This document shows, in pieces, positions 1 to 10,550 of a stretch of 64,000 nucleotides of DNA; positions within the stretch are counted from its first letter, which is position 1, and each line of letters begins with the position of its first letter. Both the position numbers and the translations under genes were made by a program. This DNA comes from Azoarcus sp. PA01. Its GTDB lineage: Bacteria > Pseudomonadota > Gammaproteobacteria > Burkholderiales > Rhodocyclaceae. A model generated the notes under the pieces. That model searched no databases, had not been told where the DNA came from, and saw only the letters and a program-made list of their open reading frames with translations. Where the stretch lies: the NCBI GenBank assembly GCA_001274695.2, contig LARU01000002.1:2046001-2110000 (forward strand), written 5' to 3'.

Positions 1-2489
<2,489 letters not shown>

Positions 2490-2493
<4 letters not shown>

Positions 2494-2714
2494 ACCTGAC
2501 CGTCAACCAGTTCGTCCGCATTTTCGCCGGCGCCTTCGTGCTGATCTCGCTCGCGCTCGGCGCCGAAGCGTCGCCGCTGTTCGTCAACGCGAATTTCCTG
2601 TGGTTCACGGCCTTCGTCGGGGCGAACCTGTTCCAGAGCGGCTTCACCGGCATCTGCCCGCTGGAGACGATCCTTCGCAAGTTCGGCGTCAGGGACGCCG
2701 TCGCGTGCCGCTGA
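2490..2714 (+). CDS. DUF2892 / YgaP-like small inner-membrane protein
   Basis: A 74-residue protein with two hydrophobic segments (about residues 10-24 and 30-48). Its C-terminal part, with GxCPLETILRKFG, is typical of the DUF2892 membrane domain, also found as the C-terminal part of the rhodanese YgaP. The ATG overlaps the stop of the RND permease by four bases, indicating translational coupling. It may accompany the pump in the membrane, but no function is established for stand-alone DUF2892 proteins. The conserved Cys-Pro could take part in thiol or sulfur chemistry; that is inference. Confidence 0.8.
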
Positions 2715-2735
2715 GCGGTCGGGCAGCAGCGCGTT

Positions 2736-3236
2736 TCAGCCGCGGCGTTTGCGCGCGATCATCATGATCGCGAATATCGCGACGAGCGTCAGGCAGACGA
2801 GCGACCAGTTCGCGATCGACAGGCCGAGGAACGCCCAGTCGACTTTCGAGCAGTCGCCCGCGCCCTGGAAGATCATCGGCAGCGCGTCAGCCAGCGGAAA
2901 GCTGCCGAGCATGAATTCGAGGTCGGGTCCGCATTCGGCGAACTCCGGCGGGTAGAGCTGCATCCACGTCTGGCGCAGCGCAACGCCCCCTCCGGCGAGC
3001 GCCAGCAGCAGGATCACGGCAGCGTAGATGCGCGTGCCGCGGGGTCCCGGCGCATGCAGCCCGGCGACCAGCGCCGTCAGCGCGATCGCGACGAAGGCAT
3101 AGCGCTGCATGATGCACATTGGGCACGGTTCGAGCCCGACCGCGTGCTGCAGGTACAGGGCGAAGCCGAGCAGCCCGGCGCATACTGCGAACAGGCCGAG
3201 GAACAGCGCGCGGGAGGAAAAGGCGAAAGCTTGCAT
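2736..3236 (-). CDS. dsbB: Disulfide bond formation protein B
   Basis: Inner-membrane quinone reductase that reoxidises DsbA and passes electrons to ubiquinone. The 166-residue protein has four membrane segments, the first periplasmic loop motif CPMC (C38, C41) and the second-loop cysteines C102 and C129, the four redox residues of the family. The start is placed at the Met followed by QAFAFSS; an upstream in-frame Met would add 23 polar residues ahead of the first membrane helix, which is unlikely. Its 3' end faces the RND/DUF2892 pair. Confidence 0.95.
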   Translation of the reverse strand: MQAFAFSSRALFLGLFAVCAGLLGFALYLQHAVGLEPCPMCIMQRYAFVAIALTALVAGLHAPGPRGTRIYAAVILLLALAGGGVALRQTWMQLYPPEFAECGPDLEFMLGSFPLADALPMIFQGAGDCSKVDWAFLGLSIANWSLVCLTLVAIFAIMMIARKRRG

Positions 3237-3328
3237 GGGCGGCACGCGAGGGACTAGGCAGGGCCGGATTGTAGGCCAGGACCGGCTTTCGTGGCCGCAT
3301 CGCACGAAAAGTTCGTCGACCGCGGCGC

Positions 3329-4957
3329 TCAGACCGTGAAGCGCCCGACGGCCCCTTCCAGCGCCCGCGACAGTTCCGCGAGCTCCCGCGCGTGGCCGGC
3401 GGATTCGGCCGCCGCGGCGTGGTTGCGCGAGGCCATGTCCGCGACCTGCTCGACGTTGCGCGCGATGTCCTGACTTGCGGTGTTCTGCTCGTCGAGCGCG
3501 TGCGTGATCTCGCCGACCGCCCGGGCAGCATTGCCGGCGACGTCGGCGACCTGACGGATCGCTTCGCCCGCCGCCTCGGCCAGCGTGACGCCGCTCTTCA
3601 CCTGCCGGACGCCGTCTTCGACGTTGCTGACGGTGCTTCGCGTGCCGTTCTGGATCTGCGTGACGATGCCGATGATCTCCTGCGTCGAGTGGGTCGTGCG
3701 TTCGGCGAGCTTGCGCACCTCGTCGGCCACGACTGCGAAGCCTCGGCCCTGTTCGCCGGCGCGCGCCGCCTCGATCGCGGCATTGAGGGCGAGGAGGTTG
3801 GTCTGCTCGGCGATGTCCTTGATCGCCTGCACGATGCTCGAGATCGCTTCCGCATCCTTGCCGAGCGCGCTGATCGATGCCGCAGCACTGCCGACGCCGG
3901 CGGCGATGCGCTGGATCGCTGCGGAAGCATCGCCCGCGACCGCCACGCCGTCGCGCGACAGGCGACCGGACTCGGCGGACGCGCTCGCCACTTCGCGCGC
4001 ATGTTCGGCGATCTGGCGAATGCTCGCGGTAAGCTCTTCGATCGTCGCGGCCATCGTGCCGGCCGCTTCGTTCTGGCTGGAACTCGTGTCGAGCGCAATG
4101 CCTGAAACGTCGACGAGGCGCGCGCTGCGCTCGGCGATGCGGCTGCCGCTCGCGCGCACTTCGCGAACGATGCCCTGGAGGTTTTCGAGCAGGTCATTGA
4201 AGGCGGCCACCGCATGCCCGATTTCGTTGTCGCCGGTCGGGGGCGCGCGCCGCGTCAGGTCGCCGCTCGCCCGGATGCCGTTTGCGGTGCGCGCGAGGGC
4301 GCTCAGCGGCGGGACGATGCGGCGGTAAGTCAGCATGCACAGCGTCGCGGTCAAAAGCGCCGCGAGGAGCACGGCAGCGGCGATCGCCCACTGGCTGAAG
4401 CGCATCGTCTCGTGCGCGGATGCGCGCGTGCGGGCGGCTTCGGCTTCGATGTGCGCGGCGAGCCCGTTCATTTCCGTTTCGAGCGCGCTGAAGTCCTTCA
4501 TGAAATCGATCAGCAGGACAGCGGTGTCGTCGTAGCCGCCGACCAGCTTGCCGACGATGCGCTTGGCGTTCGCCGCGTAGCGCTCGAGCGCCGGACGCAT
4601 CGACTCGACCGCCGCCCCGACTGCCGGGCCGAGCGCTTGCCCGGCGGTGCCGGCGAACGCTTCCTCGAGCGCGCCCACGTCGGCGTGCAGCCGGCGGCCG
4701 GCCTCCTCGACTGCCGCGTAATCGTCCTGTTCGGCGGCGAGCAGCGCGGCGAGGACGTCGCTGCGGACCGTGCCGCGCAGCACGTCGGCTTCGACCTGCC
4801 GCAGCGCGGCCGCCGCGGCTTCGTGGCTGCGCCCGACCGATCCTTCCAGGCTCGTGACGCTGCGCAATCCGATCCCACCTACTGCGAGCAGCATCGCCAG
4901 CACCACCAGCGACAGCGCAATCAACGCCGCCCTTATCGATAGAGCTTTCGCTTTCAT
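3329..4957 (-). CDS. Methyl-accepting chemotaxis protein
   Basis: A 542-residue transmembrane chemoreceptor. TM1 is near residues 9-31 and TM2 near 189-211, enclosing a helical periplasmic sensor domain of about 155 residues. A HAMP domain follows (about 213-265), then the cytoplasmic signalling coiled coil, whose highly conserved tip ([20 protein letters not shown], around residues 384-403) contacts CheA/CheW. The start is set by a strong GGAGGAGA just upstream; an earlier in-frame Met lacks one. There is no CheB/CheR-tethering pentapeptide at the C-terminus (it ends GRFTV). The ligand is unknown. It is a monocistronic orphan receptor in this window. Confidence 0.95.
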   Translation of the reverse strand: MKAKALSIRAALIALSLVVLAMLLAVGGIGLRSVTSLEGSVGRSHEAAAAALRQVEADVLRGTVRSDVLAALLAAEQDDYAAVEEAGRRLHADVGALEEAFAGTAGQALGPAVGAAVESMRPALERYAANAKRIVGKLVGGYDDTAVLLIDFMKDFSALETEMNGLAAHIEAEAARTRASAHETMRFSQWAIAAAVLLAALLTATLCMLTYRRIVPPLSALARTANGIRASGDLTRRAPPTGDNEIGHAVAAFNDLLENLQGIVREVRASGSRIAERSARLVDVSGIALDTSSSQNEAAGTMAATIEELTASIRQIAEHAREVASASAESGRLSRDGVAVAGDASAAIQRIAAGVGSAAASISALGKDAEAISSIVQAIKDIAEQTNLLALNAAIEAARAGEQGRGFAVVADEVRKLAERTTHSTQEIIGIVTQIQNGTRSTVSNVEDGVRQVKSGVTLAEAAGEAIRQVADVAGNAARAVGEITHALDEQNTASQDIARNVEQVADMASRNHAAAAESAGHARELAELSRALEGAVGRFTV

Positions 4958-5201
4958 GTCTCCTCCAGGTGGTTCCGCTCGTCGTGACACATTTTTTCGA
5001 CCGTTTTTCCCGGTCCTGTAATGATTGATTAGCGTCCCGACGGCGACGAACTTGAGGAAAATCTTGCAGGGCGGCGGCGGGCGCAGCGGGCGCCGCGCAA
5101 TTCTTGCAATAACAGGAACAGTGTTGTCAGCTTTCGTGGCTTTTCAGGCAACAGTTGATCCAATAAAGTAGAACCCGCAAAACACTCACACGGAGAACGC
5201 A

Positions 5202-5801
5202 ATGAACATCCTGCAAATCAATTCCAGCGCCCGTAGCGACGCTTCCAACTCCACCCGCGTCGCGAACAGCATCGTCGAACGGCTGCGCGCATCGCACCCG
5301 GGCGCCGCACTCGTCGTGCGCAGCCTCGCGCAAAACCCGCACCCGGTGCTCGACGAAGCGGCGCTCGGCGCACTGTTCACGCCGGCCGACAAGCGCTCGC
5401 CCGAGCAGGCGGCTCGCGTCGCGCTCGACGACGCGCTGATCGCCGAAATCCAGGCCGCTGACGCCCTCGTCATCGGCGTGCCGATGTACAACTTCGGCGT
5501 GCCGGTGCAGCTGAAGAACTGGATCGACGCGATCACGCGCGTCAAAGTCACGTTCCGCTACACGGCGAACGGTCCCGAAGGCCTGCTGAAGGACAAGAAG
5601 GTGTACGTCGCCTTCGCCCGCGGCGGCCGCTATCGCGACACGCCGGCCGACACTCAGGTCCCGTACCTCAAGACGATCTTCGGTTTCCTCGGCATGACCG
5701 ACGTGCGTTTCGTCTTTGCCGAAGGCCTCGCGATGGGCGCCGACGCCACAGAGCAGGCTTTCGCCGAAGCCGAGCGCGATATCGAGGCGGCGCTCGCCTG
5801 A
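5202..5801 (+). CDS. azoR: FMN-dependent NADH:quinone reductase / azoreductase
   Basis: A 199-residue flavodoxin-fold enzyme of the AzoR/AcpD family. It uses NADH and FMN for two-electron reduction of quinones and azo compounds, which protects against thiol-reactive quinones. The N-terminal [13 protein letters not shown] forms the FMN phosphate loop; [17 protein letters not shown] and the GGRY segment match the other flavin contacts. The start has a good GGAGAA site. A pirin gene follows 137 bp downstream in the same direction; azoR-pirin neighbours are common in proteobacteria and point to electrophile or redox stress. No adjacent LysR regulator is present. Confidence 0.92.
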   Translation: MNILQINSSARSDASNSTRVANSIVERLRASHPGAALVVRSLAQNPHPVLDEAALGALFTPADKRSPEQAARVALDDALIAEIQAADALVIGVPMYNFGVPVQLKNWIDAITRVKVTFRYTANGPEGLLKDKKVYVAFARGGRYRDTPADTQVPYLKTIFGFLGMTDVRFVFAEGLAMGADATEQAFAEAERDIEAALA

Positions 5802-5938
5802 CGTTTCCGCGCAGCGCCGGTCCGAACCGGCGGCTGCGCCGTCGCGCCGCCCCTCCACCGAGCGCTTCCGCGAAGACGGATGCCGCCTGCCCGGGCAGGC
5901 GGCACGAGCGAACCCCCGACCCCATCAGGAGAACCGCG

Positions 5939-7066
5939 ATGCCCACCGAACTCCCCGAAGCAAGCATCGAACGCGTCACGCAGAGCCGCGCTGTCGAGCG
6001 CCTCGTTGCCGGGCAGGCGACCTCCGACGGGGCGGGCGTGAAGCTCACGCGCGTGCTGGCACAGCCGCTGCAGCGCCGCCTCGATCCGTTCCTGATGCTC
6101 GATGCGTTCGGCAACGAGAACCCCGACGATCATCTCGCCGGTTTTCCCGACCATCCGCATCGCGGCTTCGAGACGGTGACGTACATGATCGCCGGACGCA
6201 TGCGCCACCGCGACAGCGCCGGCCACGAAGGGCTGCTGGAGAACGGCAGCGTGCAGTGGATGACTGCCGGCCGCGGCGTGATCCACTCCGAAATGCCGGA
6301 GCAGGAAGAGGGCGTCATGGAAGGTTTCCAGCTGTGGCTGAACCTGCCGGCGCGTGACAAGCTCTGTGAGCCGTGGTACCGCGACTTCGCGGCCGCCGAA
6401 CTGCCGCGGTTCACGACGCCGGCGGGTGTCGAAGTCCGCGTCATCGCCGGCGCGAGCCACGGAGTCGCCGGTGCGGTGACGCGCGACGCGACGGCGCCGC
6501 TGTATCTCGACGTCCACCTGCCGGCCGGCGCGCGCTTCGCCCAGACGCTGCCGCCGGCGCACAACGCGTTCCTGTACGTCTATCGCGGCGAAGTCGCGGT
6601 CGGCGGCGCGACGGTCGCCGAACAGCGCATGGCGATCCTGGCGAACGCGCCGCAAGCCGACGGCGTCGTCGTCGAGGCCGGCGCGGCGCCGGCGCGGTTG
6701 CTGCTGATCGCCGGTCGGCCGCTGAACCAGCCGATCGCGCAGTACGGCCCGTTCGTCATGAATACGCAGTCCGAGATCCACGCCGCGCTCGCCGACTACC
6801 GCGACGGGCGCTTCGCGCACGCTGACGACGCGGGTCAGTCTTCGCGCGCGAGTTGCACGAGCGCCGCGACCTGGTCGAGGATTGGCTGCGGCGTCGCGAC
6901 GTTGCCGGCGAGCATCGCGCGGATCAGCACCGCGTTGGCGACGACGCCGGGCGCGTCGGCGACGCCTTCGAGCGGCGGCGCGCCGCCGCCTTCGGCCGGC
7001 CACGCGACGCTCGCGACGCCGTCCCGGAACGCTTCCATTGCCGGACGCCGGCGCGGATTCGCGTAG
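5939..7066 (+). CDS. Pirin-family protein with an abnormal C-terminal extension
   Basis: A bicupin of the pirin family (YhhW-like, possible quercetin 2,3-dioxygenase). The N-terminal cupin has the metal site HPHRGFETVTY with later H and E ligands (GRGVIHSEMPE). The start follows AGGAGAA. The family-like sequence ends at about residue 295 (near 6825, DYRDGRFA), but the frame runs on for about 80 more codons, antisense to ybiB, in a composition that looks like non-coding frame. A TGA in another frame at 6823-6825 would give a normal C-terminus, so a one-base frameshift, stop loss or sequencing error is likely. The true end is probably near 6825. Confidence 0.85.
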   Translation: MPTELPEASIERVTQSRAVERLVAGQATSDGAGVKLTRVLAQPLQRRLDPFLMLDAFGNENPDDHLAGFPDHPHRGFETVTYMIAGRMRHRDSAGHEGLLENGSVQWMTAGRGVIHSEMPEQEEGVMEGFQLWLNLPARDKLCEPWYRDFAAAELPRFTTPAGVEVRVIAGASHGVAGAVTRDATAPLYLDVHLPAGARFAQTLPPAHNAFLYVYRGEVAVGGATVAEQRMAILANAPQADGVVVEAGAAPARLLLIAGRPLNQPIAQYGPFVMNTQSEIHAALADYRDGRFAHADDAGQSSRASCTSAATWSRIGCGVATLPASIARISTALATTPGASATPSSGGAPPPSAGHATLATPSRNASIAGRRRGFA

Positions 7067-7755
7067 GCTTCGCCTTCGGTGCCGCGCAGCAGCATTGCCC
7101 GCCCGCCATCGACGAGGAGGAATTCGTGCATTCGTTCGAGATATTCGGGGTGCGTGACCGCAACGACGCGCACGCTGCGGCCGACGCACGGGTCGATCAG
7201 CTTCGCCATCGTGTGGCCGCTGCCGCGCACGCCGAGCCGTAGCCGCAGGCCGAGCAGGCGGTCGAGGCCCGGCAGCAGCTGCGGCAGCGTCAGGCACGCG
7301 ACGCGGCGCTCGGCGAGCGCGCGTGCCGCGTCGTCGCTGTTCGCCGCCGGGACGATGTCGAGCTTGGCGAGCAATTCGAACGGGCTCGCGCGCGACTCGA
7401 AGTCGTGTCGTCCCTGGATCAGCACCGGCACGCCTTCGCGCGCGACGAGCAGCGCGACGAGCGGCATCAGGTTCGCCTGGCGGCGCGCGCCGTTGTAAGT
7501 CGGCAGCACGACGCAGCGCGGTCCCGGCGGCACCGCCACGGCTTCGGTGCGGGCGTCGATTGCGCGCTTGAAGCCGACGAGCTCGTCGAGCGTCTCGCTC
7601 TTGATGCGCAGCGCGATCAGCATCGCGCCGAGCTCGAGGTCCGGCACTTTGCCGTCGAGAATGTCGCCGAACAGCGCTTCGGCGCTGGCCGTGTCGAGGG
7701 AGCGCGCGCCCTTGGCGCCGCGTCCGATTTCCTTGATGATCGAGGCGTAGGTCAT
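6835..7755 (-). CDS. ybiB: YbiB-family protein (TrpD2, anthranilate phosphoribosyltransferase fold)
   Basis: A 306-residue protein with the nucleoside phosphorylase-like / TrpD fold: an N-terminal helical domain (IIKEIGRGAKGARSLDTASAEALFGDILDG starts it, given here only as a landmark from residue 5) and a glycine-rich core (VLPTYNGARR, GVRGSGHTMAKLIDP). The family is annotated from E. coli YbiB, reported as a nucleic-acid-binding TrpD-like protein linked to the SOS response rather than a tryptophan enzyme. The start is placed at MTYASII; the longer in-frame start adds 17 residues without a ribosome site. It converges with the pirin gene; the pirin reading frame overlaps it on the opposite strand. 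Confidence 0.85.
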   Translation of the reverse strand: MTYASIIKEIGRGAKGARSLDTASAEALFGDILDGKVPDLELGAMLIALRIKSETLDELVGFKRAIDARTEAVAVPPGPRCVVLPTYNGARRQANLMPLVALLVAREGVPVLIQGRHDFESRASPFELLAKLDIVPAANSDDAARALAERRVACLTLPQLLPGLDRLLGLRLRLGVRGSGHTMAKLIDPCVGRSVRVVAVTHPEYLERMHEFLLVDGGRAMLLRGTEGEAYANPRRRPAMEAFRDGVASVAWPAEGGGAPPLEGVADAPGVVANAVLIRAMLAGNVATPQPILDQVAALVQLARED

Positions 7756-7805
7756 GGCGCGATTATCCGTCGCCGTGCGCATTCCAGCCAGCCAGGAGCA
7801 CAACA

Positions 7806-8699
7806 ATGGAAGTCGGATTTATCGGACTCGGCCTGATGGGTCGTCCCATGGCGCTGAACCTGATGCGCGCCGGTCACCGCGTGCACGTCTGGAGCCGGCG
7901 CCGCGAGTCGATGCAGCCGCTGCTCGACGCCGGAGCAGGTGACTGCGCGAGCGCGGCGGATGTCGCGTCGCGCGCCGAAGTCGTCTTCAGCATCGTCGCC
8001 GACGGGCCCGACGTCGAAGAGGTCGCGCTCGGCCCGCAAGGGGTCGCCGACGGGGCACGGCCCGGCCTCGTGTTCGTCGATATGAGCACGATCGCGCCGG
8101 TTGCGGCGCAACGAATCGCGGCGCGGCTCGCCGAGCGCGGCATCGCGATGCTCGACGCACCGGTGTCCGGCGGCGAAGTCGGCGCGATCGGCGCGACGCT
8201 GACGATCATGGTCGGTGGCGACGCCGCGACGTTCGAGCGGGTGAAGCCGCTGTTCGACGCGATGGGCCGCACGGTGTCGCGGATCGGCGCGAGCGGCGCC
8301 GGGCAGGTCGCGAAAGCGTGCAACCAGATCCTCACCGGCGTCGGCGTCGCCGCGGTCGCCGAAGCGATGAATTTCGCGAAGAAGAGCGGCGTCGACGCGG
8401 CGAAAGTGCGCGAGGCGCTGCTCGGCGGCTTCGCGTATTCGCGCATCCTCGAAAACCACGGCCAGCGGATGCTCGAGCGCAACTTCAAGCCCGGCTTCAA
8501 GGCGTGGATGCACCACAAGGACATGCGCATCGTCATGGAAGAGGCGCACCGCCTCGGCCTAGCGCTGCCGTCGGCGGCGGCGACCGCGCAGATGTTCAAC
8601 GCGATGGTCGGCAGCGGGCTCGGCGACGACGACTCGGTCGCGATGCTGAAGCTCCTCGAACGCATGAGCGGCGGCGAGCGCGGGCAGGAGGGCGAATGA
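7806..8699 (+). CDS. NAD(P)-dependent 3-hydroxyisobutyrate dehydrogenase-like oxidoreductase, copy 1
   Basis: A 297-residue beta-hydroxyacid dehydrogenase (HIBADH / tartronate semialdehyde reductase family). The Rossmann motif GLGLMG is at residues 7-12, the substrate-binding DAPVSGG near 118, and the catalytic Lys in GAGQVAKACNQ near 167. It oxidises or reduces a small beta-hydroxy acid; the sequence does not decide between 3-hydroxyisobutyrate and 2-hydroxy-3-oxopropionate. It is followed by a paralog with which it overlaps at the stop, forming a two-gene transcription unit. Both share the opening MEVGF. Confidence 0.9.
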   Translation: MEVGFIGLGLMGRPMALNLMRAGHRVHVWSRRRESMQPLLDAGAGDCASAADVASRAEVVFSIVADGPDVEEVALGPQGVADGARPGLVFVDMSTIAPVAAQRIAARLAERGIAMLDAPVSGGEVGAIGATLTIMVGGDAATFERVKPLFDAMGRTVSRIGASGAGQVAKACNQILTGVGVAAVAEAMNFAKKSGVDAAKVREALLGGFAYSRILENHGQRMLERNFKPGFKAWMHHKDMRIVMEEAHRLGLALPSAAATAQMFNAMVGSGLGDDDSVAMLKLLERMSGGERGQEGE

Positions 8700-9571
8700 T
8701 GGAAGTCGGTTTCGTCGGCCTCGGCGTCATGGGCCTGCCGATCGCGCGGCACCTGCAGCGTGCCGGCCACCGTCTGCACCTGTGGGCGCGGCGTGCGCAG
8801 AGCGTCGCGCCGTTCGCGGACAGCGATGCGGTCGTGCACGCCAGCCCGGCCGCGCTCGCCGCCGCGACGGACGTCACGTTCACGGTCGTCACCGCAAGCG
8901 CCGACGTCGAGCAGCTCGCGCTCGGCGCACAAGGGTTGATCCACGGCGCGCGGCCCGGCTGGGTACAGGTCGACATGAGCACAATCGCTCCGGCGAGCGC
9001 GCGCCGCATCGCCGCAGCTTTGGAAGCGCGCGGCGCCGCAATGCTCGATGCGCCGGTGTCCGGCGGCGCGCAGGGGGCGCAGGACGCGACGCTCGCGATC
9101 ATGGTCGGTGGGCGCGCCGACGTCCTCGAACGGCTGCGTCCGCTGCTCGCGTGTGTCGGGCGGACGATCGTGCATGTCGGCGACAGCGGCGCCGGACAGG
9201 TCGCGAAAGCGTGCAACCAGATGATCATGGTCGCGGCGATCGAAGCCTGTGCCGAAGCGATGCACCTGGCGAACGCGCACGGCGTCGACCTCGCCGCAGT
9301 TCGCAGCGCGCTGCTCGGCGGTTCGGCGGCCTCCCGGGTGCTCGAAGTGATGGGTGAGCGGATGGTGCGGCGCGACTTCGCTGCCGGCATCGAGTCGCGC
9401 CTGCATCACAAGGATTTCGGCATCATCATGGACGAAGCGGCGAGGCTCGGCGCGCCGTCGCCGATCGCCGCGCAGGTGTGGCAGCAGTTGAACGCCCTGA
9501 TGGCCGGCGGCGGCGGGCAGGACGACACGTCCGCGCTGCTGCGGGTGCTCGAAGCGGCGTCGCGAGCGTGA
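8699..9571 (+). CDS. NAD(P)-dependent 3-hydroxyisobutyrate dehydrogenase-like oxidoreductase, copy 2
   Basis: A 290-residue paralog of the preceding gene, roughly half identical by eye, with the same landmarks: GLGVMG, DAPVSGG and GAGQVAKACNQ. Two consecutive ATGs (8696 and 8699) are possible; the second is preferred because AGGAGGG at 8686-8692 is then six bases away and the protein begins MEVGF like copy 1. Translation is coupled to the upstream stop. The pair looks like an old tandem duplication that has diverged, suggesting different substrates. The exact substrate is not readable. Confidence 0.9.
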   Translation: MEVGFVGLGVMGLPIARHLQRAGHRLHLWARRAQSVAPFADSDAVVHASPAALAAATDVTFTVVTASADVEQLALGAQGLIHGARPGWVQVDMSTIAPASARRIAAALEARGAAMLDAPVSGGAQGAQDATLAIMVGGRADVLERLRPLLACVGRTIVHVGDSGAGQVAKACNQMIMVAAIEACAEAMHLANAHGVDLAAVRSALLGGSAASRVLEVMGERMVRRDFAAGIESRLHHKDFGIIMDEAARLGAPSPIAAQVWQQLNALMAGGGGQDDTSALLRVLEAASRA

Positions 9572-9664
9572 CGCGAGGCGACGGCGCCTTCGACCGAGCG
9601 CAGACGAGGCGGGCGCTATACGGGTTCTTGCGCCTGCTCGCGATCAACCCGCCAAGCGAATACC

Positions 9665-9826
9665 GTTCGGGCTGAGCTTGTCGAAGCCCTGGCAGCGCCC
9701 TTCGACAAGCCTGTCCTGAGCGAAGTCGAAGGGCTCAGGGCGAACGGGGTGCATCCAATCGCCGAAGCCCTGCCGATGCTCTCCGACAGGTTCAGGGCGA
9801 ACGGCGGCATCCGAATTGCCGCCTTA
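9665..9826 (+). repeat. Dispersed ~162 bp repeat, copy A (inverted relative to copy B)
   Basis: An intergenic repeat built of REP-like palindromic blocks containing TTCGACAAGC, CTGAGCGAAGTCGAAGGG and TCAGGGCGAACGG, and ending at AATTGCCGCCTTAA. A near-identical copy in opposite orientation lies at 11640-11803. It fills most of the 313 bp gap between the second dehydrogenase and the aldolase; no gene is seen in this gap. Repeats with this consensus (TTCGACAAGCTCAGCCCGAAC type) occur in many proteobacterial genomes. Confidence 0.85.
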
Positions 9827-9884
9827 ACGGCCGAACCGGCCGAAAATGCGCGCTTTCGGCGAGGCGAAACGTCGTTTTTCCGCG

Positions 9885-10550
9885 CTACGGCTGCTGCTCT
9901 GCCGGCTTGCCGTACCAGCGGAAGCGCTCGACGACCTCATGCATCTCGTCGTCCGACAGCAGCACCGGTTCGCCGAGCTGCCGCGTGCGCCAGTATTGCT
10001 CGCACAGGCTCTCGAACTCGAGCGCGAGCGCGAGCGCGTTGGCGAGGTTGCGGCCGAACACGAGCATGCCGTGGTTCGCCATCAGGCACGCGCTGCGTCC
10101 TTCCATCGCAACGGAGATATGGTCCGACAGCGCCTGCGTGCCGAACGTCGCGTACGCGGCGCAGCGCACGGTGGAGCCGCCGAAGCGCGCGATCATGTAG
10201 TGGAACGGCGGGATCTCGAGCCGCTGGCACGCCAGCGCGGTCGCAAACGGCGCGTGCGCGTGGATGATCGCGCCGGCTTCCGGCCGCAGCGCGTAGAGGT
10301 CGTGGTGCAGGCGCCATTCGCTCGACGGCACGAGGCGGCCGGCCGGCGTGCCATCGGCCGCGACGACGACCATGTCGTCGGCCGCGCAGGCTTCGGGGGC
10401 GAGCCCGCTCGGCGTGATCAGCATGCCGCCGCGCGTGCGCACGCTGACGTTGCCCGAGCTGCCGGTGTTCAGGCGCGCGGCACTCGTCGCCAGCGCGGTC
10501 GCGAGGAGTTCCACGCGCAGCTCGGCGTCCTGGGCGTCCGGCGGACTCAT
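9885..10550 (-). CDS. Class II (FucA-like) aldolase, probable methylthioribulose/5-deoxyribulose 1-phosphate aldolase
   Basis: A 221-residue zinc-dependent aldolase. It resembles E. coli L-fuculose-1-phosphate aldolase along its whole length: GNVSVR and LITPSG (phosphate site), SSEW with E78, HAH with H97 and H99, HYMI with Y118, YATFG, and NHG with H160. The catalytic Glu, three zinc His and active-site Tyr are therefore all present. It is co-transcribed behind mtnA with a four-base overlap. In organisms with the DHAP shunt, an MtnA plus FucA-like aldolase (Ald2) splits methylthioribulose-1-P or 5-deoxyribulose-1-P into dihydroxyacetone phosphate and an aldehyde. MtnB (dehydratase) is the alternative, but the FucA resemblance argues against it. 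Confidence 0.85.
   Translation of the reverse strand: MSPPDAQDAELRVELLATALATSAARLNTGSSGNVSVRTRGGMLITPSGLAPEACAADDMVVVAADGTPAGRLVPSSEWRLHHDLYALRPEAGAIIHAHAPFATALACQRLEIPPFHYMIARFGGSTVRCAAYATFGTQALSDHISVAMEGRSACLMANHGMLVFGRNLANALALALEFESLCEQYWRTRQLGEPVLLSDDEMHEVVERFRWYGKPAEQQP

Noticed and set aside
9885..10550. Calling the aldolase MtnB
   Set aside because: The sequence follows fuculose-1-phosphate aldolase along its full length, including catalytic residues; the mtnA context alone does not make it a dehydratase.
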